Source: Seongchinamella unica (lineage in GTDB: Bacteria; Pseudomonadota; Gammaproteobacteria; Pseudomonadales; Halieaceae). From it: DNA of 64,000 nucleotides. This document shows positions 1 through 9,168 of the stretch, piece after piece (position 1 is the stretch's first letter; each line of letters opens with the position of its first letter). Under the pieces are notes generated by a model, which was not told the DNA's origin, did no database searches, and saw nothing but the letters and a program-made list of their open reading frames with translations. Position numbers and translations under genes: made by a program. The stretch lies in contig NZ_SMSE01000001.1 of NCBI RefSeq assembly GCF_004354085.1, forward strand, positions 47,335-111,334, read 5' to 3'.

Positions 1-728
1 AAGGCGGAAACGTGTTGCGCGTGCCGGATGCCGGGTGCCGGGTGCCGGGTAGAACCTTGGAAGCCACAACCACCGATCTGTTGTTGAACTTCCTCAGCAG
101 TTCAGATCACATTCTTGACCTTCTCGTCGATATCGGACTCAGCGGCGACCGGCTCGATCACGCGGTTCAGGCAGGCGCAACCCTTGCCAGACACTGGCAA
201 AGTCTGGTTATCAGCGACCAGATCACGAGCATCAACGAACTGCTCGCTAGAGTGGTCGTGAGCAAGAAGACCATGACCATCCAACTGGATCGAAATTGCT
301 TACTCAGCCGATTGGCAGGGCTGGCACTCGGTAGCAAATACCAGCAGCACATCACGCTCGAAACAGCGGTCAATCTGCGCCGTGGCAGCATCGAATCCAA
401 GCTAGTCTACCCAGCTGGAGGGGAACCCCCTGTCCACGACAGATCGGTAAAAGCATTGCAGGAAGCTCTGCAGAAATCACTGCAATGGAATGAGGACCTG
501 ATCTCAGGGGATGTCCGCTCCATCGATGCGGTGATCGAGCGGGATAAACTAAACCCCCGCCAGGTGCACAGGCTACGCAAATTGTCCTTCCTGGCTCCCG
601 ATATCATGGAGCGCATCATCGCCGGGGAAGTCCCCGAAGCCCTCACCCTGGGGCGGATGAAAAAGGACTTCCCCATTGATTGGGAAGCCCAGCGCTCACA
701 CTTCGGGCTAAGTCAACTCACCCACTAG
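1..728 (+). pseudogene. Large serine recombinase, C-terminal part (left copy, cut by window edge)
   Basis: The reading frame is open from the first base, so the gene continues outside the window; the first usable start (GTG at 12) is probably not the real one. The protein has the C-terminal region seen after the zinc ribbon of large serine recombinases: an RVPG segment, a long helical stretch, then NPRQVHRL and a KLSFLAPDIMERIIAGE block with a final DWEAQR. These recombinases carry out site-specific integration and excision of mobile elements; the catalytic serine domain is not visible here. The protein matches the copy at 23616-24425 until its last residues (HFGLSQLTH against HFPLSQLPH). It could be the tail of an intact recombinase upstream, or a remnant like the right copy. 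The family assignment is fairly secure; the activity is unknown. Confidence 0.72.
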
Positions 729-818
729 TGACTGGCGAAATCGCCGTTAGAGAAAACAGGCGATTCTGGACCTGACGGCACGTCTCCCAATCACTGTTAC
801 GCGAACTCCAAAAATGCA

Positions 819-842
819 AAAACCCGCTGCATTGCGGGCTTT
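819..842 (-). terminator. Hairpin terminator, left copy of the tRNA-Ser terminator
   Basis: The arms CCCGC and GCGGG flank a TGCATT loop, followed on the minus strand by an imperfect T-rich arm. The right copy at 24516-24539 has a different loop (TAAATA) but the same core stem, which suggests both were once constrained. Here it follows only a tRNA fragment, so it probably no longer ends a functional transcript. Confidence 0.55.
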
Positions 843-894
843 GCGGTGTTTCTGCGGTCAGTCTCTGGGAAGAGTCTCTAACTCGCAGACTGCA

Positions 895-921
895 TGGCGG
901 AGAGCGAGGGATTCGAACCCT
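895..921 (-). other. tRNA-Ser 3'-end fragment, attachment-site-like
   Basis: These 27 bases equal the 3' end of the intact tRNA-Ser at 24592-24618: CCA, discriminator base, acceptor arm and part of the T arm. Beyond 921 the sequence is unrelated to tRNA. A duplicated tRNA 3' end at the far side of an island is the classic footprint of integration at a tRNA gene. The fragment sits inside the longer repeat, so duplication by homologous recombination is an alternative. Confidence 0.75.
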
Positions 922-946
922 GAACCATGCGTTTTGTCGCCTCACC

Positions 947-1006
947 ATGCCCTCTAATGCCTTATAAATCAGAGAGTTAAGAAATGAGCCCGGCATTAGA
1001 GGGCAT
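947..1006. repeat. 15-bp perfect inverted repeat at the island's left edge
   Basis: ATGCCCTCTAATGCC at 947-961 is exactly inverted at 992-1006 with a 30-bp spacer. Weaker outward symmetry (CGCCT against AGGCG) lengthens it to about 24 bp with mismatches. Further right, GGTCCC occurs twice within 20 bp (about 1023-1042). It starts only 25 bp inside the tRNA fragment, so it may be a recombinase-binding or terminal sequence of the element. The rest of 922-1323 shows no convincing gene. Confidence 0.6.
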
Positions 1007-1323
1007 CAAAAGGCGTGGGGATGGTCCCATGGTGGTCCCAAGAATATCCAATCCGAATTCCAGGGAGGCGCTCAATCGTCATTCTATTAAATCATTCACG
1101 CCCCCTCTCGCTGACCACAATATTGATAGTGTTGCGCTGACTCTGCTTTCCGACAGCAGCCGATTAGGGCTGCGAACACGCAAGGAAGAGACGCACGCAG
1201 GAACACACCGAGCAGATCTGATCTCCAACAGCAGTTTTACTGCACGCTTTGGACGTGGCATTCCTCAAGCTACTACCCCAATCTGGTTCGTTCCGCACCA
1301 TGGGGACCCAAGGCGGAACCACC

Positions 1324-2822
1324 ATGTTGGCACAAGGCAGCGATGGCCTCAGCAAAACTGCCTACGAGCGCCATCAACCCGAGCAGACACTGCTCTACCA
1401 GCTAGTCGAAGCGCACTACCCTGCCCTTGTGGACCAACTGGCCCAGCAGGGTAAATCCCTGCCCGACCATGTTCACCGGGAATTCGAGGCCTACCTGAAG
1501 TGCGGCCGACTCGAGCACGGCTTTCTCCGGGTGCGCTGCGACAAATGCCACTTCGAGCGGCTGGTGGCGTTCTCCTGCAAAAAACGAGGGTTCTGCCCCA
1601 GTTGTGGCGCCCGCCGCATGGCCGAGACCGCCGCCCTGCTGGCCGATGAAGTCTTCCCCGATGTACCATTGCGCCAGTGGGTCATCAGTTTTCCTTTCCC
1701 TTTGCGATACCTTTTCGCCCTTTGCGATACCTTTTCGCCGCCCACCCCCACGCCATGGGCAAGGTGCTGCGCATCGTTTACCGGGCGATCTCGACACACC
1801 TGATCCACAAGGCCAGGTTTTCGATCAAGGATGGCGCCACCGGTGCAGTGACGCTGATCCAGCGCTTCGGATCTGCTCTGAACTTAAATATCCACTTTCA
1901 CATCCTGTTCCTGGATGGCGTCTATGTATATCGCGACGACCGCCCACCCCGATTTCAACGCGTCAAGGCACCGGATAAAGGCGAACTGGAGGAACTGGTT
2001 CACCTGATCAGCCAACGCGTCGGCCGCTGCCTGGAACGGCAAGGGTTGCTGGTACAGGACACCGAGAGCGCCTGGCTGGACCTCGACCCGGCCGAAGACA
2101 CCGATGCCATGCCCTATCTCCTGGGCAGTTCCGTGTCGTACCGGATCGCCGTTGGCCCGCAGCAAGGCCAGAAAGCGTTCATGATCCGCACCATCCGCCC
2201 GCTGGACCGGCCTGATCCAGGGCAGGAGCGAGTGGCTAAGGCTAATGGCTTCTCTCTACACGCGGGAGTGAGCTGCGAAGGGCATCAAAAGAATAAGCGA
2301 GAACGTCTGTCCCGGTATATTGCCCGCCCTGCCGTGGCAGTTCCCCGCCTTTCACTGAGCGCCACCGGCAAGGTGGTCTACACCCTGAAAACACCGTACC
2401 GGGATGGGACGACCCAGGTGGCCTTCGAACCGGTGGATTTCATCGCGAGGTTGGCCGCCCTGGTGCCAAAACCGAGGGTCAATCTCACCCGCTACCATGG
2501 CGTCCTGGCACCAAACCACCGCTGGCGCGGGCTCGTCACGCCAGCCAGGCGCGGTAAAGGCATCAAGTCCATCTCCAACGCAGAAGTCCGCACACCCGCC
2601 GAGCGTCATGCCGCCATGACTTGGGCGCAGCGGCTCAAACGCGTCTTCAACATCGATATCGAGGTCTGTGGCCGTTGCGGCGGACCTGTCAGGGTCACCT
2701 CCAGTATCGAGGACCAGGACGTCATCGATCGAATACTGACTCACCTGCGCCAGAAAGAACAGGAAACAACGACTCGGCCATTGCTGGTGCCACCGACCAG
2801 AGCGCCACCTGGGACAAGGTGA
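1324..2822 (+). pseudogene. IS91-family transposase, frameshifted by a 20-bp duplication
   Basis: IS91-type transposases are HUH enzymes of rolling-circle transposition. The first part (ATG at 1324) has the N-terminal zinc ribbon with CDKC and CPSC. The second part, in another frame, has the HUH strand IHFHILFLDGVY, a candidate catalytic tyrosine in SRYIARPAV, the block TRYHGVLAPNHRW and a C-terminal CGRCGG zinc pair. The two frames meet at a direct 20-bp tandem duplication (1700-1739). Removing one copy restores a continuous protein across the SFPFPLRYLF and AAHPHAMGK join. The element is therefore inactivated, apparently recently, since both duplicated units are identical. Family assignment is strong; element ends could not be fixed. 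Confidence 0.9.
1700..1739 (+). repeat. 20-bp perfect tandem duplication inside the IS91 transposase
   Basis: CTTTGCGATACCTTTTCGCC occurs twice head to tail, at 1700-1719 and 1720-1739. Twenty extra bases shift the frame and break the transposase. Deleting one copy restores the frame. Confidence 0.97.
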
Positions 2823-3068
2823 ATTGATGCGTAGCATCAAGAGAGGGTGCCCTGGGGTACGTTGCCTCTTTTCGCCGGGAAGGATTCCAGCCCAACAGCA
2901 CTCCGCCAGCAAGGAAGCCAGTGAAAACCGCATGGCATGAGCTGTTGCGTGCTCCCGTTCAGCATTGAACGGTAATGAATGGCATGCTCAACACCGCGAA
3001 CAGAATTTTCGGGTAAATAGGCGGGAACTTCGACAGATCAGCAAGCCCAGTCGATAGAATCAGCGAGG
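2823..3068 (+). other. IS91 3' flank and junction to the TonB receptor
   Basis: No gene is visible. Two short perfect hairpins occur: TTGATGC-GTA-GCATCAA at 2824-2840 and GTTCA-GCAT-TGAAC at 2958-2971. IS91-family elements carry subterminal inverted repeats at the oriIS end, so these may belong to it, but the exact element end cannot be assigned by eye. The receptor reading frame begins just after, without its own signal peptide. Confidence 0.4.
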
Positions 3069-5504
3069 GTGTCTACTTTCAATAGGCCGTTAATACGCCC
3101 TATACTTCAAAAGCGCGAGGAAACCAACCAGGAGATTCCGATATCGATCACGGCTCTGTCGGAATCCGCCCTCGACAAGCGCGGCATCCGCAACTCCGGT
3201 GACCTGATCGGTGAAGTGGCCGGCATGGGCGGCTTCGAGGCCCCTGGCGCCAAGGGCACTACCGTACTGTCAATGCGCGGCATGGCCGGTGGTTCACCCG
3301 CCAACCTGTCACTGGACCCGGCTGTAACCATTTACCTGGACGGCATTTTCCTCGGCAAGCAGGTGGGTGCGGCTACCGACGTCGCCGAAATCGAGCGCGT
3401 CGAGGTATTGCGCGGCCCCCAGGGGACCCTCTACGGCCGCAACTCTACCGGCGGTGCGGTGAACTTCATTTCCCGCAAGCCCAGCGGTGAGTTCGGGGTG
3501 CGCGCGACCGGTGGTATCGGCAATTACTCACAGCGCGATCTCAAGCTGAATGTCGACCTGCCAACCATCGGCGAGGTCGGCGAGGGCCTGGGCTCGCTCG
3601 CGGCCGCCGTGGGCTACCAGACCCGCAAACGCGACCACCTCTACGACAATGACAGCCCTGGCCAGGAGGATTTTAACGACCGGGATCGCGAGGCCTATCG
3701 CCTGTCCCTCAAGTGGGATATTTCCGATTCCTTCTTTGTCGACTACACCTACGATCACAGCGAACTGGACGAGGCCAACGCCCTCGAGCAGGTTGTCGGC
3801 TTTACTCCCGTGGATGCCGCCGGTATGGTCCCGCGCATCGCCGCCCTGCAGGGCGTGCTGGCTGGCGCCCAGTTCTGGGCCTCCCAGCCCGGCACCGACC
3901 CCCGCATCGGCTCCCGCTGGATCCCCTCCATTCAGCAAACCATCGCCGACTACCAGGCTGCGGAAACGCGCGGCTCAGGCCGCCGGGACGAGGGCCACTC
4001 GGATCATGCACCCTATACCAATACCGAGTTGAAAGGCCATGCCCTGACCCTGACCTGGGATGTGGGCGATATCACCTTCAAGTCGATCACCGGTTATCGT
4101 GAAACAGAATCCTATGTTTTCGGTGACCTGGAGGATATCGACAGCCGCCTGGATGCCGACGGCATCGGTTCCTACAACGACCTGGTGCACCTGACCCTGG
4201 GCCAGCTGTACGGCGCTACCGGGGGCTTTGATCCGGGCATCCCGCAGCTGCCCTTCGATGCGATCTGGGACTCCATCGACAACATTGGCGCCTTCCACAG
4301 CAAGCAGGACACTACCAGCGAGTACGAGCAGTTGTCCCAGGAACTCCAGATGGTGGGCAGCACCGATTCGGTGGAATACGTACTGGGCCTGTTTTATTTC
4401 GAGGATGATGGCGAATACCGCCGGGACGCCATTTTTGCCGCGCCGCTGGCGGGCACCGCCGCCCAGTACTATGACAACAGTACCGAGGCCATCGCCGCCT
4501 ACGGCCAGGCCACCTGGCGCCCGGGCTGGATGGAAGAGCGCTTCGCCTTTACCCTGGGGCTGCGCTACACCGAGGAAGACAAGGATATCGACTACGATTA
4601 TCCGCCCTACTTCTCGCCCTTCGCCGGCAACGTGCCGGGCCAGGCCATCAGCCTGGAAGAAAGCTTCGACAACGTCAGCGGCAACTTCACCGTGGCCTAC
4701 CAGGCCACCGATGACATCAACGCCTTCCTTCGCTATTCCACCGGCTATCGCAGCGGCGGCTTCAACGGGGAAATCTTCAATAACCCCTATGATGACGAGG
4801 AGGTCGAACAGTGGGAAATCGGCATCAAGAGCGACTGGTGGGATGGCCGCATGCGCATCAACGCCTCCCTGTACACCTATATCTGGGAAGACATCCAGAC
4901 CACCACCATCGACACCAGCGGCGGCAGTGCCTCCACCAAGGTGGTCAACGCCGGTGAGGCGGATCGCTGGGGTGGCGAGGTGGAGTTCCTGGTCGCGCCC
5001 ATCGAGGATCTGATCCTGAGCCTGAGCTATGCTCACATCGACGGCGATTTCGAGGAGTATCCGGATGTCTGCGGCCTCAACGACTTCGCCGACACCTGCC
5101 TGTCCGGAGAGAAATACGCCAAGCGCGGTTCTTCGCCCGATAACCAGGTCAGCTTCAGCGCCGACTACGTGTTCGCGCGTACCGCGCTCGGCGAGTGGAC
5201 CGGCTACCTGCAGGTCAACTGGCAAGACGAGTGGTTTGAGTCGCCGATGTGGAACGCGGTGGTGTCAGACCAGCCGGTGGTCTATCCGCACCAGATCATG
5301 GATGAGCGCACCCTGGTCAGCGCCCGCCTGAGCCTGGAGGAAATCGAGCTGGGAGACGGTCGCATGCGCTTCACCCTGTGGGGCGACAACCTGACCGACG
5401 AGGACTATCCCGTGTATTCGATCAACTTCGGTTCCCTGGGCCCGATCACCGAGCAGTACGGCGATCCGCGCACCTACGGCCTGGAAGTCTCCTACGAGTA
5501 CTGA
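3069..5504 (+). pseudogene. TonB-dependent receptor lacking its N-terminus
   Basis: The protein is an outer-membrane TonB-dependent receptor for an unknown ligand: a plug domain with KREETNQEIPISITAL, RGMAGG, the DGIFLG and VEVLRGPQGTLYGRNSTGGAVN motifs, then a 22-strand-type barrel ending in an aromatic C-terminus (GLEVSYEY). The plug normally follows a signal peptide and TonB box. Here family similarity starts abruptly at KREE, and the preceding 14 codons from a GTG at 3069 are not a signal peptide. The upstream DNA belongs to the IS91 flank, so the insertion probably removed the start. The product should not be exported; I call it a 5'-truncated pseudogene although the rest of the frame is intact. 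Its native promoter is also missing. Confidence 0.82.
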
Positions 5505-5521
5505 TCAGTCCCATCCCCTAA

Positions 5522-5550
5522 CGCCGCGCCTGCGTATTGCAGGCGCGGCG
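5522..5550. terminator. Strong hairpin between the TonB receptor and nosL
   Basis: A perfect 12-bp GC-rich stem (CGCCGCGCCTGC and its complement) surrounds a 5-base loop in the gap between convergent genes. There is no clear T tract on either side, so it may act as a weak or bidirectional terminator or as a 3' RNA stabiliser. Confidence 0.55.
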
Positions 5551-5596
5551 GTCTCAACCCAGCGCAGCACAACCCACGGCAGGCTGATTAGCCACG

Positions 5597-6128
5597 CTAC
5601 CGGTGTCCTGCATGCGCATCACTGCCACTCTGGCTCGCCCCGAGAATGTAATCCCCGGGAATCTCGGCCAGGCGCAGCACCTCACCGCCAAACTGCGAGA
5701 AATGCCAAAGCGGCAGGCTCCTCGCTGAAGGGAATCGCCTCCGGCGCCCCCATGCTTCCCTTGCGGTCGCTGCCAATAACGAACCAGGCTCGCTCGGCAT
5801 CAATCATACTGGCCAGATCGTGCTCCGGATGATCCCAACCGCCGAGGTCCACGGCGCTGACATAAAACGCCAGAATCGGCCGGGTTTCCTCCGGTAGCCG
5901 CTGGAAGGCCACGCCGTCCCGCGCCGTGGTGAACCACAACGGATCGGGCTCACCGGCGACAAAAATCTGGCTCTTCGGGCCGGCATGGTCCTCCACGATC
6001 ATGCCGCAGAAATAGCCGGTGTCATCGCGCGTCACCGGTTCTGGCGCGGGCTTTACCGTCATACTGTCATCAGCACAGGCGAACAGGAAGCTGCAGCACA
6101 GTGCCGCCAGCAGGTGTTTACAATTCAT
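5597..6128 (-). pseudogene. nosL: NosL copper chaperone lipoprotein, frameshifted near the C-terminus
   Basis: NosL is a periplasmic lipoprotein that delivers copper to NosZ. ATG at 6128 gives a lipoprotein signal ending LFAC (Cys18), then the metal-binding region YFCGMIVEDHAGPKSQ. The frame stops early after EEPAALAF (end near 5682, 148 aa). One extra T around 5700-5702 explains this: removing it continues with FSQFGGEVLRLAEIPGDYILG to a stop at 5597, about 176 aa, which matches the usual NosL ending. The truncated protein keeps the metal site, so some function is possible. The gene is last in the nos operon and overlaps the end of nosY by 11 bp. A sequencing error is possible, though the run is only three bases long. 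Confidence 0.85.
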
Positions 6129-6948
6129 GGCGTCGGAATATCCAGATAGCGCTGGCCAGGGGCAGAACCAGCCACAGGGTGAGCACACCCAGCAGCAAGC
6201 CAGGGCTCAGAAACGAGTCGTCCAGCGCCCCCAGGCTGCCGGACACCAGGCTGGCGGCGTCGGAGCCCGCCAGATTGAACAGCCGGTAAATATCGGCCGG
6301 GTTGAGCAGTAACAGGCCTGCAAACAGCTCGGTGCTGATCAGGTTCTCCGAGTCGACCAGTACCAGGCCCAGCAGCAAGAGGTCGAACACCACCACCAGG
6401 AACAGCCAGAGGCTGATCGAGACGCCGGCCGCTGTCGCCGGCGAAGACACTACCACGCTGACCAGAAAGCCGAGGGCGATGAACACGCTACCGAGCAATA
6501 GCGAGCTGCCGACCATGCTGGCAAACAATTGCCAGTCCTGCGCCTGTACCTCGGCGGTCGCGCCGACATAGATGGCCGACACGCCGTAGCCGAAGACAAT
6601 GGCCACGGCGATAATGCTGACGTGGCCGACAAACTTGCCGACCACAATCTGCCAACGCCTGACCGGATAGGTCAGCAACAGCAACAGGGTGCCGCCATTG
6701 CGCTCTCCCACGATACTGTCGTGGGACAGGGTCAGGGCAATCAGCGGGATCAGGTAGACACTCAGGCTGGCCAGGCTGACAGTCGTAACGTTAAGGCTGG
6801 AGGCGCGGGTTTCACCAATGGGCGAGGAACCCAGCAGCGCCAGCGAGAATGCCAGCGCGCCCAGTAACAGCAGCGCCGAGATCACCCAGCGGTTGCGCAG
6901 CCCCTCGCGAAACTCCTCCGCGGCAAGAATAAACACCGGACGCATCAA
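6118..6948 (-). CDS. nosY: NosY, ABC transporter permease for nitrous oxide reductase maturation
   Basis: This 276-aa integral membrane protein has about six hydrophobic segments and the sequence pattern of NosY (N-terminal IFILAAEEFREGLRNRW, then DSIVGERNGGTLLLLLTYP, typical of ABC-2-type permeases). With NosF and NosD it forms the NosDFY complex needed to assemble the copper-sulfur CuZ centre of NosZ in the periplasm. Its start overlaps the nosF stop by 4 bp, showing translational coupling. It ends inside the first codons of nosL. The length is normal and nothing is missing. Confidence 0.93.
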   Translation of the reverse strand: MMRPVFILAAEEFREGLRNRWVISALLLLGALAFSLALLGSSPIGETRASSLNVTTVSLASLSVYLIPLIALTLSHDSIVGERNGGTLLLLLTYPVRRWQIVVGKFVGHVSIIAVAIVFGYGVSAIYVGATAEVQAQDWQLFASMVGSSLLLGSVFIALGFLVSVVVSSPATAAGVSISLWLFLVVVFDLLLLGLVLVDSENLISTELFAGLLLLNPADIYRLFNLAGSDAASLVSGSLGALDDSFLSPGLLLGVLTLWLVLPLASAIWIFRRHEL

Positions 6949-7883
6949 GTGTCACCCCCGTTGACGAAGTAGGCATACAGGTCATCGAGACCCGGCGGAT
7001 GCAGGCTGAGGTCCTGGACTATGTCCGGGCGGGCACTCAATCGCTGCAGCAAGGCCAGTTTTTCACTCTCGGTGCAGCTGAAGCGGGTGCTGAGTTCGCC
7101 CATGGACTGCAGGGTGGCCGCTCCCGCCGCCAGCGCCTCCAGTTCTGCCATCGGTACTGCTGTGTGGCGCACCTTAATCTCCACCGGAAGTGCCGCCTGC
7201 TCGCGCAGCGTGGCCAGGCTGCCCAGGGCCAGTACCCGCCCCCGCTGCATGATCGCTATGCGGTCGGTGCGCGCCTCGATCTCGGTCAGGGCGTGAGAGG
7301 AGATGATCACCGATGCCCCGGCGGCCTGGCGCTGGCCAATGATGGCGTAGAAGTGCTGGCGCAGGAAGGGGTCCAGACCGGACGTCGGTTCGTCCAGCAA
7401 CAAAAGCTCGGGGCTGCCCAGCAGCGCCTGGGCCAGGCCCAGGCGCTGGCGCATGCCCTTGGAGTAGGTGTTGATCTTGCGGTCGGCGGCATCACTGAGG
7501 CCGACCAGTTCCAGCAGCTGTGCGCATTCCTGCTTGCCGGCACCCTTGAGCCGGGCATAGAAACGCAGCCGCTGGCCCCCGCTCACCGCGCCGGGGAAGT
7601 TGACACTCTCGGGAAGGAAGCCAATACCCTCACTGGCGGCTGCCGGCCGCGGCGCTCCACCGCGCCAGGACCAGCGCTGGATCGTTCCGGCGCTGGGCCG
7701 GGTCAGGCCGAGAATCAGTTTCATCAGGGTGGTTTTACCGGCGCCGTTGTGGCCGATAATGGCCAGGCTTTCGCCCGGCGCCAGCTGCAGGTCGACGCCG
7801 TCTACCGCGGCCTGCTCACCGTAGCGTTTTTCCAGGCCCTGTATTTCCAGCGCACTGCTCGCCATCTTGCCGCCGCAATTCAC
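6945..7883 (-). CDS. nosF: NosF, ABC ATPase for nitrous oxide reductase maturation
   Basis: A 312-aa cytoplasmic ATPase of the NosDFY complex. Visible motifs are Walker A GHNGAGKTT, signature YSKGMRQR and Walker B LLLLDEPTSGLD, followed by the H-loop in IISSHALTE. A perfect AGGAGG lies 6 bp before a GTG at 7883, which therefore is the likely start, rather than the ATG six codons later. This GTG overlaps the nosD stop codon. The C-terminal extension of about 80 residues after the ATPase core is usual for NosF. Confidence 0.93.
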   Translation of the reverse strand: MNCGGKMASSALEIQGLEKRYGEQAAVDGVDLQLAPGESLAIIGHNGAGKTTLMKLILGLTRPSAGTIQRWSWRGGAPRPAAASEGIGFLPESVNFPGAVSGGQRLRFYARLKGAGKQECAQLLELVGLSDAADRKINTYSKGMRQRLGLAQALLGSPELLLLDEPTSGLDPFLRQHFYAIIGQRQAAGASVIISSHALTEIEARTDRIAIMQRGRVLALGSLATLREQAALPVEIKVRHTAVPMAELEALAAGAATLQSMGELSTRFSCTESEKLALLQRLSARPDIVQDLSLHPPGLDDLYAYFVNGGDT

Positions 7884-9151
7884 CCCTCGCCTCCTGTGAC
7901 GACCGGGCTCATCAGGGGGTAGCTGTCAGTAACGCCCCCCGGATGCAGTGCGGGAAACTCGGATTGTGCCCACTGCAGAATCTGCAGCAACGGGCTGTTC
8001 ATCAGCAGTTTGGCCATGGGATAGCGCCACAGGATCTGGTCGGACACGGAATTGGGACGATAGGCCTGGTTGGCAGTGCCATCGCCATCGAGATCGAAGG
8101 AGATATGGTCGCTCCAGTAATTGCCGCGCTGCTGCGACGACCACTCGAGCTCGCGTGTGCCCACGTATTTCACCTGGTTGCGGTTGCCGATAAAGTTATT
8201 GCCCCAGATCGCGTTGTCCTCGGAGCCAGCGGTAAAATGGATACCGATTTCGCAGCTGCGAAAGTCATTGCCGCTGAGCTGGTTGAAATTGGAATTGTAT
8301 ACAAACACGCACTTCTCGGAGCTACTGTGGTCTTTCCAGGGCGCGACGATATTGCCCATGATCGTCGATTCATTGGTGAAGTTAAAGAAGATTCCGCGCT
8401 CCGAATCGCCCAGTGAGCGGTTGTTGTGCACCACCAGGCGGTTGGAGTACATCAGCGCGTAGCCCACCTTGTTGCCGGTGGAGATATTGTCGGTCACCGC
8501 ACTGTCGTGGGTATACATGTAGTGCACGGCGAAGCGCAGGTCGGAGAAGTGATTGCCGGCAAAGCGGTTGTCACGACTGGTGGTGACAAATATGCCATCG
8601 CGGCCGTAGCGAATGCGATTGCCCTCCACCACCGAGCCCGGCGTATTCCACAGTTGCACCCCGTTGCCGCGCTCATTGACGCGCAAATCCTGCAGGCCCT
8701 CGATCAGGTTGTCCCGCACCGTGGCGCGGTCGGGGCCCTTCAGATAGATACCGATCAGGTTGTCGCGCAGGTGGTTGCCGGCGATCACCGTGCCATCGCC
8801 TGCGGCGGTGATAAAAATGCCACTGTCCTCAGTCGCCAGTGTCTGCCCGGAACCGGTGATGGTCAGCCCCTCGATGCGCACCCCAGGAGCATCCACGGTG
8901 ATCACCGTGCCACTGCCGTCACCCTCGATAACGGCATCACTGTCTCCGACCAGGGCGACACTGCGGGCGATGGTAAAGGGGCCGCGGTAACGCCCGGGGG
9001 CGAGCCGCAGCACAGCGCCGTCTGCCGCACTGGCCAGGGCCGCGCCGAGCCCACCCGGCGCCACCGGCTGTTCGGTGGCCGGCACTGGCGGGCAGGCAAG
9101 CACGAAAGCGGCGGCCGCAATGGCCGCCGTCGCCCGGGGAAGGTACCGCAT
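7880..9151 (-). CDS. nosD: NosD, periplasmic beta-helix protein for CuZ assembly
   Basis: Starting at the ATG at 9151 the protein has 423 residues with an N-terminal signal peptide (hydrophobic AAIAAAAFVLA stretch). The body shows many N-G-N or D-N-x-I-x-G repeats typical of right-handed parallel beta-helices (Pfam NosD). NosD is exported and works with NosFY to supply sulfur for the CuZ site of NosZ. The frame stays open a further 53 codons upstream, but these overlap the nosZ C-terminus and are not family-like. The gene starts 17 bp after the nosZ stop. Confidence 0.93.
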   Translation of the reverse strand: MRYLPRATAAIAAAAFVLACPPVPATEQPVAPGGLGAALASAADGAVLRLAPGRYRGPFTIARSVALVGDSDAVIEGDGSGTVITVDAPGVRIEGLTITGSGQTLATEDSGIFITAAGDGTVIAGNHLRDNLIGIYLKGPDRATVRDNLIEGLQDLRVNERGNGVQLWNTPGSVVEGNRIRYGRDGIFVTTSRDNRFAGNHFSDLRFAVHYMYTHDSAVTDNISTGNKVGYALMYSNRLVVHNNRSLGDSERGIFFNFTNESTIMGNIVAPWKDHSSSEKCVFVYNSNFNQLSGNDFRSCEIGIHFTAGSEDNAIWGNNFIGNRNQVKYVGTRELEWSSQQRGNYWSDHISFDLDGDGTANQAYRPNSVSDQILWRYPMAKLLMNSPLLQILQWAQSEFPALHPGGVTDSYPLMSPVVTGGEG

Positions 9152-9168
9152 GAGTGGAAGGCTGTGGG

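Larger units (their letters stand above)
1..921 (+). repeat. Direct repeat, left copy (partner at 23698-24618)
   Basis: Positions 1-921 align without gaps to 23698-24618 (offset 23697). Bases 1-676 look identical by eye; from 677 to 921 I count 15 substitutions. The repeat covers the recombinase tail, a hairpin terminator and 27 bases of the tRNA-Ser 3' end. Similarity stops abruptly after base 921, inside the tRNA sequence. The left limit is unknown because the window begins inside the repeat. Confidence 0.95.

Noticed and set aside
984-1454. Short frame of 156 codons before the IS91 transposase
   Set aside because: No family-like sequence, it overlaps the transposase start in another frame and crosses the inverted repeat.
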